A stretch of 64,000 bases of DNA from Candidatus Mycoplasma haematohominis (GCF_902712995.1 NZ_CACTIB010000008.1:186001-250000), one strand, 5' to 3'. Counted from the stretch's first letter, positions 32,838 through 44,050 are shown. The notes: generated by a model not told the origin, from the letters alone. Program-made: numbers and translations.

Positions 32838-33701
32838 TTAGGATATTTTCAGCAACTGGTCTCATCTTATGCAATAAATATATTTTTCATTTACCTCTAC
32901 TCCTGTTTCAGAAGATAGGAGTTGAATGGCATTCAAAACAGCTATATACTTGGGTTTTTTTAAAGATTTGCTATTTGAAGAAATTAAAAATACCTTGTCA
33001 TTTATTTTCAGGTCGGGTTCAACAATTATTTCGCCTTGATGTCCTATGTAGGGGAATAAGTCTACTTTTGGACTTTCTTCGTTAGAAATTATCTCCATCA
33101 TTCTGTCAACCCCTCTTTTTGATAACTGATTGATTTCTGCTTTTATTTCTTGATTTCTTATGCAACTTCTATATCTGAATCATTTCCATTCTTTAGTTCT
33201 CCTGAAATTAATGATTTGGAATAATCAAAGAGCTCTATCCATCATGCTGTCTTCATAAGCTGAGAAACTGTTAATTAGCCCTATATTTAGTCTGTTAACT
33301 AAATCGTTTCATCTTTCTTCTCCAATATATTTAGACAATTGTTCTTGCTCTCTAACAGTTAAACGATTCATTTGCAAGATCAAATGTTCTATAGAATTTT
33401 GAATCGTTTTACTTGTGTATATATCTGCTTCTTCTAATTTCATTTTTTGAATAAGCATCAGCTTTAAAAGCATTCCTGATACTTTAGTAATCAGAATATG
33501 AATATCTCCTTCCTCAGATAAATCTCCTATGTATCCTGAATATTTTTCTTGACCAATAAATTCACCTACTTTTCCGGTTGAAGTGGCGGTTATCCCTGAA
33601 TAATCTATTAAGAACTCAGAAAGAGGGGTTTTTTGATGAACATGCTCTTTTACTGTTAAACAAAGTCCGTTGTACAGTTGACTAATGCTTTTTAATGTCA
33701 T
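32838..33701 (-). CDS. Hypothetical protein
   Basis: 287 residues with TGA as Trp. Predicted soluble: an N-terminal mixed alpha/beta part (MTLKSISQLYNGLCLTVKEH, with a Gly-rich GKVGEFIGQEKYSGYIGDL), a helical centre, and a C-terminal beta-rich piece (HQGEIIVEPDLKINDKVFLI). No motif recognised. Starts two bases after the nfo stop; the next gene follows after four bases, so it is co-expressed with nfo. Confidence 0.6.
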
Positions 33702-33703
33702 AT

Positions 33704-34612
33704 TTATCTAGGTCTGTAATTTAACTCTTCTGGAATCGGTTCTCATTTTTTCTGTTTTATTAGTCTTATCTCATGTTTATATGGAGACATAGTCTTCTTT
33801 TTATTTTCTTTGGAAATTCAAAAAGGTGTTTCAATAATTATTGGCATATTAGCAAAGAAAGGATCATAAGCTCATTCTAAGAGTGGTTTAAATCCAATTT
33901 TTCCATATTCAAAATTAGCATGTTTGTCCTTTCTTCCTCCCCTTTCGCTAGTGGAATCGCCTAAGTGCAGTACTTTTACCCTATTTAATCCAATTATCGA
34001 ATCTATCTTATTAAATAGATTGTCTCTATTTATAACATCGTACCCTGCGTCATGCATGTGCACAGTGTCTAAGCAAACGCCTAATTGCTTATGGTTATCG
34101 CATCCTTTTATTATTTCGCTTAATTCTTCAAATGTGCTACCTAATTGATTTTTCTTGCCTGGCATAGTTTCTAGACATATTGTCACATTCGTATCTTCTA
34201 TTCTTTTTAGAACTATTTTTAAATTATTAATTAGCCTTTTCATCCCTTCTTCTCATGTTTGTTCTACGTGATAACCTGGATGTAACACAATGAAAGGGAT
34301 TCCCATCTCATTTGTTCTTTTTACTTCTGAAACCATCTGGTCTATGTTGAAATCTTGATTTTCTGGTTTAGGATTTGCCAAATTTATGATGTATGGGGCA
34401 TGCACAACACAGTTTTTGAAATCTATTCCATGTTTAAGTCCTAATTCTTTTGCTTCTTCCAAGAAAAGAGAGGAAATAGGTTCTCTTTTTTTGTTGTGTG
34501 GAGCTCCAGTGAAAATCATAAAAGTAGTGGCGCCGTTGTATATTGATTCCTCAACAACACCAACTAGGTATCTGTTTTTCTTATTTAAAGAGATATGAGA
34601 TCCTAAAAACAA
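33704..34612 (-). CDS. nfo: Endonuclease IV
   Basis: 302 residues. AP endonuclease of base-excision repair with a TIM-barrel trinuclear zinc site. Seen in order: LGSHISL start, NCVVHAPYIINLANP, FIVLHPGYH, ICLETMPGKKNQLGS (family LE..AG.....G), GVCLDTVHMHDAGYD, and VLHLGDSTSERGGRKDKHAN. One or more TGA as Trp. It overlaps the SufU-like gene upstream by ten bases. Confidence 0.93.
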
Positions 34613-35034
34613 CTTCTGCTATTTAACTCTTCAACAATAAGGTTACAACCTAGAAGTAAACATTCTTTTCTAGAAGGAAATTTTGAAAATTTACAAAAAA
34701 GCTTTAATTCTTCTGGAAGAGAAGGACTTGCTATACCTGTACTTAGCATTTTTCTGAAAGAAAAAAGAATATTTAAAGCTTCATCTTTTGTTTTATTTTC
34801 TATTGAATGAAGAATGGCATTTATGCATGCTCTCGATAGCAGACATCCTCTGTGAGAGAAATAGATATTTGATATTACTGGTTCAACAGTAGCTATGCTT
34901 ATTTCACATCAATCTTCACACATTGAAGTTTTTGATGCTCTAGTAGGAACATTTATGTAGGGTAATTTTTTTTCGTATTTTTTAGAAATTCCTAGATTGA
35001 ATATCTTTAGTTTATTCAGATCTTGCTTCTTCAT
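34603..35034 (-). CDS. SufU/IscU-like Fe-S scaffold protein
   Basis: 143 residues. Three cysteine sites of the SufU/NifU-N fold are in place: SMCEDWCE (family NPxCGD), RGCLLSRAC (family GCAIS.AS), and PSRKECLLLGCNL near the C-terminus (family R..C..L). Scaffold or sulphur-acceptor for iron-sulphur or thiol chemistry, partner of a SufS-type cysteine desulphurase. No desulphurase gene is adjacent, unlike the usual pairing. One TGA as Trp. ATG chosen at 35034; it overlaps 28 bases with the upstream membrane gene and ten with nfo. Confidence 0.75.
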
Positions 35035-35540
35035 TGTTCGTCTTTGAGCTTCGATCAGGTATTCAATAGTAAAGAATTTAATAATAAATTTTTACCACAC
35101 TTTACTAATAGAGTCACTCTTACGAATAATCTAACCAGTATTTTTTTGATTTGAACAAATATGAGCAAGAAAATTAGTCTAGGGAAAAGTCATATCATTG
35201 TTCATAAAAAACAATAAAGACAGTTTTTTCAATTGAATTTTTCTATAGCTTCAAAAAGTTTTTGATTTTTTCTGTTGTCTACACTCTTAATGCCTAATTT
35301 ATCTAGGAATTCCATGATTTTTTCTATGATGCTGTCTTCCAACTTATTCAGATTCATAATGTGAGCATACTCACTCTTTGTAATCCTTATAAATCCATGA
35401 TACATGTAAAGGGAATTAGCCCAAAACATGATTATGACTCCGGCATAGGCAAAAAAGTCCATGCCAAAGAGCGCGTCTCTGACGACTAATAAATCATAAT
35501 TATTTGTTCCTCTAAATGGTATTGATCTAAGAATAAACAA
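35007..35540 (-). CDS. Hypothetical membrane protein
   Basis: 177 residues from TTG at 35540, the first start after an upstream in-frame TAG. Two hydrophobic regions: about 28-50 (ALFGMDFFAYAGVIIMFWAN) and about 104-130 (LYCFLWTMIWLFPRLIFLLI), separated by a charged loop. TGA codons as Trp. The last 28 bases overlap the SufU-like gene in another frame. Not recognised; the start is uncertain. Confidence 0.5.
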
Positions 35541-35581
35541 TCAACCTAGCTGAATTATATAAATAGTGAACTATTAGTTTT

Positions 35582-35869
35582 TTAATCTTCATTATTTTTC
35601 TTTATTGGTATTCCGTAGGAGTAAGGATTTTCTCTGAAGAATGCCTTTTTTAATTTTTGAAAGTCGATCATTTTTTTTAGAGGAAGTTTTTTTAACAAGT
35701 GAATATTTCTAATTTCTATTTCTAAAAGTTGATTGATTTTGACAAGTTCTATTAATTCTTCTCCGCTCAAATGGCATCTTTCTTCAGGTAAATGAATTTT
35801 TTTTAAATTTTCTCATCATGTTTTTGTTTTGTAGAAGATTAATACTTCAGGTGACTTTGGGCCAAACAT
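35582..35869 (-). CDS. Hypothetical small protein
   Basis: 95 residues (MFGPKSPEVLIFYKTKT...), with two consecutive TGA codons as Trp-Trp. Lys/Leu/Ile-rich, predicted helical, no TM segment. The pattern of spaced LL, II and IxxL pairs recalls a short leucine-repeat or surface-repeat fragment, but this is weak. Its start codon touches the start codon of the divergent ABC exporter (CATATG) with no spacer. Confidence 0.55.
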
Positions 35870-37942
35870 ATGAAGATTTATTACCAGACAAATAATAATG
35901 ATTGCGGTATCGCGGTTACACAATCATTAATTCAACATTTTTTTCAAAAAGAGATTTCTAAAGAAGAATTATTTCAAAAAGCGAACATAAAGGAGGAAGG
36001 ACTTTCAATTTTAGATTTGGAGCTTCTTAATAAAAATTATGGCTTACATTTGGAAAGCTATTCTATGGATTTTGATGAATTTAAAGAATATGAATCGCAA
36101 GATTATTTTGTTTTAGTAATAAATAGAAACGGAGAGAGGCATTACACCATTGCTAACAAGAAAGGAGAAAAAGTAACTCTTTTTGATTCTGCTCTTGGGC
36201 AAGTGGTTCTTTCTATAGAAGAAGTTAAAGAAATATGGTTGGACTTATTTATTTCTGTAAAGCCAATTCAGAAAAACCTTGCTGAAACTAATTATTTTTC
36301 TAAGAAGGAAAAAGTAAACGTTTCAAATGTATTTCTTCTTTTTGTAATTAATTTAGTTGTTTTATTTCTGTCTGTTACTAGTACATATCTAATTAGGTAC
36401 AGCTTTAGTCATGTCCAGAGCAATCATGAATTATTTAATCTTTTAAAAGTTTTGTTTGTCGTTGTTTTAGTTTATGGAATATTTCATTTTGGAGAATTTT
36501 TAGAAGAGTTAATAGTTTGTGAAAATAAGAACAAGTATTCCAAAGATTTATATGGAGAATTAGTTGATACCTTTAATAGAAAGAAGAACTCTTATTTTCA
36601 CAAATTAGGAAAAAATCAATTTTTGTTACTTAAGGATCATATTGACTATATTTCCACATATCACTCAGAGTTCATAAATAAATGATTGATAAGTGTATTT
36701 ACTTTAGTAGCAGTAAGCATATTTTTAATTTGTAATAGTTGATATTTTGTCATTCTGATTGTTGGATCTTTTTTAGTTCAGACAGTTTTTTGGAAATTAT
36801 CTAAGAAGATTTATTTCAAGTATTTTCCTGTATTAAATGAACTTCAAAATGAAGGAAAGAGGCTTCTTTATGCGCAAGAAAATTTATTAAAGCTAGAGGT
36901 AAACGCCTATAAATTAGGTTCTTTAGGAGAGAAGTGTAAAGAGAATTATTTTGGCGAATTAGATGTTCACAAAGATTTAGATGTTAGGCAAAACATTTAT
37001 TCCAAAATTAATTCTTACTTAAATAATCTAGTTTATGTATTTGTTTTTTCTTTAGTGGCCTACTATATTTTTGTTGGCGATTTAGATTTTGGTTACTTGA
37101 TGATCATGAATCTTTTCTATTTTCATCTTGGAAAATCTTTTAATTCTCTAATTAATTACTACGGTTTTAGAGTGAAATATGACTACTCCAAAAAAATATA
37201 TTCACAAATGTTGAATGTTGATACTTTTGATTTAGTTGTCCCTAATAAAGTAGAGATTCCTAAAAAGATAGCTATCAAGAATTTATTTTTTTGTTTATCT
37301 GGAAAGGTTATTTTCAATGATCTAAATTTGGAAATAGTTCCCAATACTTTTATTTATGGACCAAGCGGTACAGGAAAATCAATTCTCTACAAAATAATAG
37401 TTAAAAAATTAAATCCGGCAATTCCTTCTGTTTGGTTTGATGATCAGGAGACTTCTAGTATTGATGATTCATTGTTTAGAGAGTTGTGCATATATCAAAT
37501 AAGTGATAGTTATATAGACCCTGGAGATTTAGACCTGGATTCATTTACTAAATTGTTCCCAAATTTAAAAAAATCAATATTAGAAATATGTAGTTCTATG
37601 AATTTAGATGTCTCTAGAAATATAGAAAGTTCCATGAATTTAAGTTCTGGACAAAGGCAATTAATAAATATTTTGTCTTTATTGAAATATAAAAATAAAG
37701 TTCTCTTGTTAGATGAAATAGCTTCTCATATAAATTCAGAAAACAGATTCAAGATTTATAAAGAAATAATTCCTTTTATTTCATCTAGAAATTTTTTAAT
37801 TTGTAGCGAGCATACACCTGAGCTAAAGGCTTTATTCTCTAACTCAATTGATTTATCCAGAGAGCATTCAAAAATTTCGAAAGAGATCTTTTTAGAAATT
37901 GCAAATGAAGAGAACCAACAAGTTTTTGAAAATTGAGAATAG
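35870..37942 (+). CDS. ABC exporter with N-terminal C39 peptidase domain
   Basis: 690 residues. Domain order: C39 cysteine peptidase (1-125; catalytic Cys12 in NNNDCGIAV, His in ERHYTIAN, Asp in LFDSALG), a transmembrane domain (about 150-430), and an ATPase with Walker A YGPSGTGKS, signature MNLSSGQRQL, Walker B VLLLDEIAS and H-loop SEHTPEL. All catalytic residues are present, so the protein should cleave a leader peptide (typically after a double Gly) and export the product. Comparable exporters occur in other mycoplasmas. No double-glycine substrate gene was recognised nearby. TGA as Trp twice. A one-TM gene follows directly. Confidence 0.9.
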
Positions 37943-37944
37943 AG

Positions 37945-38298
37945 ATGATTGATGTAGGAAATAAGGCTTATTTGTTTTTATCTGGAGCAGCTTTTATTTT
38001 GTTGTCTGGACAAATGGTAAAGATCAATAAATATGAACATAATAGTTTGTTGAATATGAGTAATAACTATGCGAAATTATTAGTTAAAGAAGATAGTTTT
38101 AAGAAGGCCAAGTTTAAGGTTAATGATCTCTTTGAATATTATTCAAACGGACAGTATTTAAGTAGATTGGTTGTTCATATAAATAAGCAAGTTGATCATT
38201 ATGAGGTTATTTTCTCTAGGTCTTTAGATAATGTTGCTTTAGTTCCTATTTCTTATAAGGTTGGTACAACAAATATATGGTCTGAAATATTTACTTAA
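37945..38298 (+). CDS. Single-TM protein, likely partner of the C39 exporter
   Basis: 117 residues from ATG at 37945, two bases after the exporter stop (TTG at 37933 is an alternative). One N-terminal hydrophobic segment (KAYLFLSGAAFILLSGQMV) and an extracellular-type beta-rich domain. The immediate coupling suggests an accessory or periplasmic-adapter-like role for the exporter, by analogy with other C39 systems; no family was recognised. Confidence 0.6.
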   Translation: MIDVGNKAYLFLSGAAFILLSGQMVKINKYEHNSLLNMSNNYAKLLVKEDSFKKAKFKVNDLFEYYSNGQYLSRLVVHINKQVDHYEVIFSRSLDNVALVPISYKVGTTNIWSEIFT

Positions 38299-38801
38299 AC
38301 AAAAATAGCTTTTACAAAGTTAGGAATTTTTTCTTCTGAGTATTCTTTGAAATTTATAAATTCAATATTTTCAGGTTCAAATATTTTCATAGTATTTAGA
38401 GCTGCTGGTTCCATGATTCTTTTATCTTTTTGTGTTGTGCTTGCTGAAATAAGGATTATTTTTTTATTTTTTAGAAAGTTTTTTTGTTTGAGGCTTAATC
38501 AATCAAGTATGTTTTTAAAAAATGCCGAGAAGTAACCATTATGCTCTGGAACAAAAAAGATTAAATGTTTAGGATCTTTTATGCATTTATAAATTTCTTC
38601 AATTTCTTTAGGTATTTGTTTTGAATCACACAATATCGGTGTAGCCTTAAATTTTTTTAAATCTAAAGTTTGACATTTGATTTTTTTTTGTTGTAAATAA
38701 TTTAGACAATATTTATAAACTTTGGCATTTATAGAAGTTTCTCCTGAAGAGGCGGAAATCAGAAGCGTTGTATTATCAAAGATCTCGTTTTTTCATTTCA
38801 T
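38295..38801 (-). CDS. NADPH-dependent FMN reductase-like flavoprotein
   Basis: 168 residues. Flavodoxin-like fold: N-terminal LLISASSGETSINAK (FMN phosphate loop) and the hallmark PEHNGYFSAFFKNILDWLS (family PEYN.s.pg.LKNaiDW.s). Likely an NAD(P)H:FMN or quinone reductase. Two TGA codons are Trp. ATG at 38801 overlaps the HAD gene by 29 bases and the stop overlaps the convergent exporter-partner gene by four. Confidence 0.78.
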
Positions 38802-39645
38802 ATATTGCGTCATGTACTGCTTCTCCTTTTTTGTTATCTACCTTAAATTGAATTTTGCTGTTGTCATATTTCAAGTGATTTGGTTTTGCATCTAGATCTA
38901 CTCCAACACCAAAAGAAACATTTTCGAGCGACATAATGTCATTTTGTTCATTTCCTATGGCAGCAAAATCATTTACTTCAAGACCCATCTTGTTCGCAAC
39001 TCTCTCTATAGCAAAAAATTTGTTTACGTCTTTATCAATGATTTCGATGTAATACTTGTTTCCGGATGAGAAGTAACATTTTTCTGCAAAAGACGCTTTT
39101 TCTAATTTCTTTTTACACTTTCTTACCCATGGAGCTCTAAGAATTATCATTATTTTTTGAATGTTTGAGCTATCGCTGAACATGCGAAGTTTTCTTTCCG
39201 GATATCTTTTTTTAAAGATTATTAAATAAAGCAGGAAAGAAAATATGTGATTAGAGTGATATAGTTCGTTTTGATTGTTTGTTACGAAGAAACTATATTT
39301 TTTCCCTTCTAAATAACTAATTATTTCGTTGCAGACTTCTGACTTGAAACACTGTCGAAAGATAGGATTTTCTAAATCTGTGGTTTTTAAGATAATTCCG
39401 CCGTTCATGCAGATCAAGTAAGGAATATCGTTTGTTGTCAAACCTTGATTACACAGATACTTAAATACTTCTTTAGTTTCCTCTACGTCTCTTCCTGTTG
39501 CTAGTATTATCTGGTTCTTTTCTTTTGAACAAAAATCTTTAATTGCTTTTATATTGTTTTCAGAAATTTTGGAATTGTCGTAGCAACCAGCTTTCAGCAG
39601 AGTTCCATCAATGTCAATAGAGATGCATTTAATAGTTTCAGACAT
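38773..39645 (-). CDS. Cof-type HAD phosphatase
   Basis: 290 residues. HAD motifs: I, SIDIDGTLL; II, ILATGRD; III/IV, IGNEQNDIMSLENVSFGVG, with the large cap typical of the Cof (IIB) group between. Probably dephosphorylates sugar phosphates or flavin-type substrates; substrate cannot be told. The final codon before TAA is TGA (Trp). Its ATG overlaps the gmk stop by one base. Confidence 0.88.
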
Positions 39646-40211
39646 TACAACTCGCTCGTAATTATTTTTTTAAGTTCATTCACGGCTTTCTGAATATCGT
39701 CATTTACCACCTGGTATTTGAAATTGCTAGCTTCAATTATCTCTTTTTCCGCTTTTTTTAGTCTCATTGAAATATCATGGTCATCTTCCGTTCCTCTATT
39801 TCTTAGTCTTCTTTCCAATTCTGATAAAGAAGTTGGTAATATGAAAATAGAGACAACATCTGGATATTTCTCGACAATTTGGTTGAATCCTTCTGTTTCT
39901 ATTTCAAGTAAAATATTAATTCCTTGACTCAATTTTTCTTCCACTCATTCTTTGGGAGTTCCGTAGTAGTTATCAAAGAAATGTGCATATTCTAACATTT
40001 GGCCATTATCTATCTTTCTTTGAAACTCTTCTTTGCTAATAAAAAAGTAATCTATTCCGTCTTGTTCTTCTGTTCTTTTCTTTCTTGTTGTGCAAGAAAT
40101 AGAAAACATAAGATTAAGGCTGGAATCTTTTATAAGCTCCCCAATAAGGGTTTTTTTTCCAACTCCGCTAGGCCCAGCAATAAGAATTAATTTGCCTTTT
40201 TTTGATGCCAT
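39645..40211 (-). CDS. gmk: Guanylate kinase
   Basis: 188 residues. GMP + ATP to GDP + ADP. P-loop AGPSGVGKKT, GMP-binding SCTTRKKRTEEQDGIDYFF (slightly short of the family T(T)R..R..E..G.dY.F pattern but complete) and ILLEIETEG, lid region RLRNRGTEDDHDISMRL. One TGA as Trp (residue 89). The ATG overlaps the ileS start region on the opposite strand by seven bases. Confidence 0.95.
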
Positions 40212-42882
40212 ATAAAAAAACTTTAAATATACCTAAAACCGATTTTCCGATGAGAGCTTCGTTGCTTTCTAATGAAAAAAAGTTTAAATCTTTTTGATCC
40301 TCTCAGAATCTTTATGACCAGCTTTCTACCAGAAATAATGCTCCTTCTTTTATTTTGCACGATGGCCCGCCATATGCGAACGGAAATATACATTTAGGAC
40401 ATGCTTTGAATAAAGTTTTGAAGGATTTTGTTTTGAGGTTTAAAGCTATAAATGGCTTTTGTATTGATTATTTGCCAGGGTGAGATACTCATGGCTTACC
40501 AATAGAAAATAAGGTAGAAAAAAAATTTAATTATGGAAAACAATCCGCTGTTGAAAAAAGAAAATTGTGCAAAGAGTATGCTCTAGAGCAAATATCTAAA
40601 CAAAAAGAACAATTTCAAAGATTACATTTGTTAGCTGATTTCAAACGTTTTTACAGGACTTTAGATAATTCTTTTATTGAGAATGAACTTGATTGCTTTT
40701 ACCAATTTTTAGAAAGAGATCTGATTTATTGAGATTTAAAGCCTGTTGCTTGATCTTGATCATCTAGAACAGCTCTAGCCGAATCAGAGATTATCTATAA
40801 GGAGGTAGAAACTAAAAGTATTTATTTTTGGTTTCCCGTTGTTTCTGATTGTCAATTAGAAAACGTTTCTATTAAGAAAGATGTTAGATTGTAGTTTGAA
40901 CAACTACTCCATACACTCTTGAAGCTAATTTAGCTATTTGCGTTAATCCTGAATTTGAGTACGAATTGATAGAAGATATTGAAACTAATCATCAGTATAT
41001 TTTGCTTTCAGGAGCGGCAGATACATTAGGTTTTAAATTCAAAAAGATTTTTTCTTTAAAGGGAAGAGAGTTAAGAGATATTTGTTATCAGAACCCTATT
41101 ACTAAAGAAATTGGAAAAGTAATAACTGCTGATTTTGTTGTTAAAGGAACAGGAACAGGATTAGTGCATACGGCTCCTGGTTTTGGCCTTGAGGATTACT
41201 ATGCTTGTTTGAAAGAAGGGATAAGGATATATTCGGCAATTAAATCTGATGGTCATTTTGAATTAAATACCAAGTTTGAACCTATAAATGGTTTGTTTTA
41301 TTTGAAGGCTTCAGATGTGATTATTGAATGACTGAAGAGTAATGGCTATTTGTTTAAAGAAGAAGTTATTAAACATAATGTTGGTCATGATTGAAGAACT
41401 GAAAAGCCATTACTTTATATGGCTTCTCCTCAGTGATTTATCAATATTTCGAAACTTAAGAATGATATAAAAGGGAAGATAAAAGGCCAAGTAAATAGTT
41501 TTCCGGGCTGATTAAGCGGAAAATTAGAGGATTTGATCTTAAGCAGAGAAGAGTGATGTTTATCTAGACAAAGAGTTTGAGGAACTCCAATTCCTATTTT
41601 GTTTGACGAAGAAGGGAATCCAATATTAGATTTAAGACAAATTAGACACATAATAGAAATTTTTAAAAGAGAAGGGGTAGATATTTGGTTTGAAAAACCA
41701 GCAAATTATTTTTTACATCCGGATTTAGTTGAGCAATATGGAAGTAATCAATTATCTAAATCTACAGATATTTTGGATGTTTGATTCGATTCTGGTTGTA
41801 GTTGGAGGGTGTTGCAGGAAAGAGCTGATCTTTATTTAGAAGGGTTTGATCAATTAAGGGGTTGATTTAATTCTTCTGCAACTATATCTATCATTTTGAA
41901 TAATCGAACTCCTTTCAAAACTTTACTTAGTCATGGTTTTGTTTTGGATAAGGAAGGAAATAAGATGTCCAAATCTAAAGGAAATGTTGTTGATCCTATT
42001 GAGTTGATCGATAAGTATGGAACTGATGTTGTTAGGTTATGAATTGGCTTGAATAATTTTTTAGAAGACATAAAAATATCTCAAGAATCAATAGAAAATT
42101 CAGTTAGTCTTTACAGAAAAATTAGAAATACTGTATTTAGATATTCGTTGTCTTTATTGGGAACAAATTTTTCATTAGATGAGCAGGTACTTCAGAATTT
42201 AACTAAACCAGAAAATATATATATTTACAAGTTATTTAGAGATAGTTGAATACAAATAGAAAAATATTTGTCTGATTTCTTATTTTTTAAGGCCATAAAA
42301 ACTAGTCTTAATTTTTTGAATACTTACTCTAGTTGATATTTGGAAATATGTAAAGATGTTTTGTATTGCGGAGATGTTAATTCTATTGAATACAAGGAGA
42401 TTATCAATATAGTTGGAGAGGTATTTGAAAAGTATTTGTTTTTCTACAGTATATTTATTCCTCAAACAGCCGAAGAAGCTTGATCTTACTATAGTACAAA
42501 ACAAACAAGTATTTTTTTAGAAAAGATTAAGCCTTTAACTAAGCTGGATAGGGAATATGAATTAAATGAACAGGAATGAAATAAGTTTTGAGATCTAAAG
42601 AATGAAGTTTATATGAAGATAGAAGCTTTAAAGAATGAAGGGAGAATATCTGGTTCTGTAGAGGCAAAGTTGATTCTAGGAAAAGATAATTTAGTATCTG
42701 ATTTAGATTTATTGAAATTGCTTAATATAGGTGAGTTAGATGTTATTGATGGCTCTGAAATACAAATAAGTAAATGCGAATTAGGTGTTTGCGAAAGATG
42801 TAAGAGACATAAGTCATGTTTGGATGGAAACAAATTGTGTTCTAGGTGTAGCCAAGTAGTGTATTCGCAACAACATAGATAG
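40205..42882 (+). CDS. ileS: Isoleucyl-tRNA synthetase, frameshifted as given
   Basis: Starts MPYKKTLNIPKTDFPMR, the typical IleRS beginning. HIGH motif GNIHLGH, KMSKS motif NKMSKSKGN and the C-terminal zinc finger (CERCKRHKSC...CSRCSQVV) are all present, in a total of about 892 residues. The frame from 40205 meets TAG at 40892-40894; the rest (IVVWTTTPYTLEAN onward) continues in the -1 frame to 42882. Restoring one base (TTG-GTA-GTT in place of TTG-TAG-TT) rejoins the editing domain. Either a sequencing error, a real lesion, or two overlapping polypeptides. Many TGA as Trp. 3' end overlaps the cation exchanger by 41 bases. Confidence 0.85.
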
Positions 42883-43930
42883 TTAGTATTATTGTTCCAT
42901 TTGTGGCAATAATAGATGTTCTTCATTTCTTTCTATTCCAAAAGGTAAAGATAAATAAGAAGATAAGAATTAGATTTAGTAATAGTCATATTGTTATTTT
43001 TTGAGAGGTTATTTCGTGTGTTCCTGTGTGGTGGAAATTTTGTTTGCCGAAAATAGTATTTAGAGAAATTAGATTTGAATAGAAAGGAAGAGTTAAGTTA
43101 AATAGAGAAGATCCAAAGAAACCACTTACAGCCATTTGGTATCTTTTTTGTTTAAGAAGGAAATAAAGAACTGAGAATTCTGGAGAAGAAGTAACAAAAG
43201 AAAGAAGAACTCCAAAGGAAGTGGATGGATCCATAGGGAATTTGGAAGCTAATTGAAAATTTATGCATGAGAAAGCTCCAAATAAACTTCAAAGAGATAA
43301 TGTGATAATTACTAATGCAGGTTTTCCGCATTTGGTGAAATACTTGGGTTCTTCTTTTTCTGAGATAGTAGTAGTTGATGTATAGGTATATCTAATGTAG
43401 AAAAGCCAGATTCCTAAAAAGATAAGATTCAGCATACTGAATCCTCCAACTGTTAAATATTGAAAGATTAGAGGTCAAGAAAAAATAAATATCAGAATAG
43501 TGGTTTCTAGCATTAATAGTTTTCAGGAAAGTATGGAATCTTTTCAGAAGATGTCTACCATTTGTTGTATGTCGTGGTCATTTTTTCTGATCTTGTAGTA
43601 GATGGCTAAACCTATCATTACTACAGCTAAGAATACAACTTGTCATATATTTGCTCCAGTTATGTTGTAGAAGCTTTCAGCAGAATTTATGGGGATAGTA
43701 CTTGCGTTCCCGCCTAAGTAACTTCTATCTAATCATCCTGCACTTAGTGAATTAACAAATTCAGGGAAAGAAGTTCCTACAGATAGAAAGACAGCACCAA
43801 TAAATGTTTCAGATAATTTGAACTTGTCCGATACCGCTTTTATAGCCTCTATGGCTCAAAACGCTGTTACTAGGATCCCTAGAAAACAGAGTATGAAGAG
43901 AATTGAAGCAGTAGAAATATCTATTTGCAA
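42842..43930 (-). CDS. CaCA-family Na+/Ca2+ exchanger-like protein
   Basis: 362 residues, about ten TM segments. The two alpha repeats that bind the cation are seen: GTSFPEFVNSL (N-terminal repeat) and SFVTSSPEFSV (C-terminal repeat), each with the GxxxPE/SxPE core of the CaCA superfamily. Likely a membrane antiporter for Ca2+ or another divalent cation. Many TGA as Trp. TTG start at 43930, ten bases from the tRNA-Trp gene. The last 41 bases overlap ileS in the opposite direction. Confidence 0.82.
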
Positions 43931-43939
43931 ATTTAAAAA

Positions 43940-44015
43940 TGGCGGGGGTGGAAGGACTCGAACCCACAACACGCGGTTTTGAAGACCGCTGTTCTGCCAA
44001 TTGAACTACACCCCC
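43940..44015 (-). tRNA. tRNA-Trp (anticodon UCA)
   Basis: Acceptor GGGGGTG/CACCCCC, D arm GTTC..GAAC, anticodon stem GCGGT/ACCGC with loop CTTCAAA (anticodon TCA), T arm with one mismatch, discriminator G and encoded CCA. It reads UGA as Trp and so confirms the code used for this window. Confidence 0.95.
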
Positions 44016-44050
44016 CTTGTCTATCCTATAACAAATAGTAGACTAAAAAA

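Noticed and set aside
43940..44015. Selenocysteine tRNA because of the UCA anticodon
   Set aside because: Seven-base acceptor stem, normal arm lengths and discriminator G fit tRNA-Trp; no selenocysteine genes are seen.
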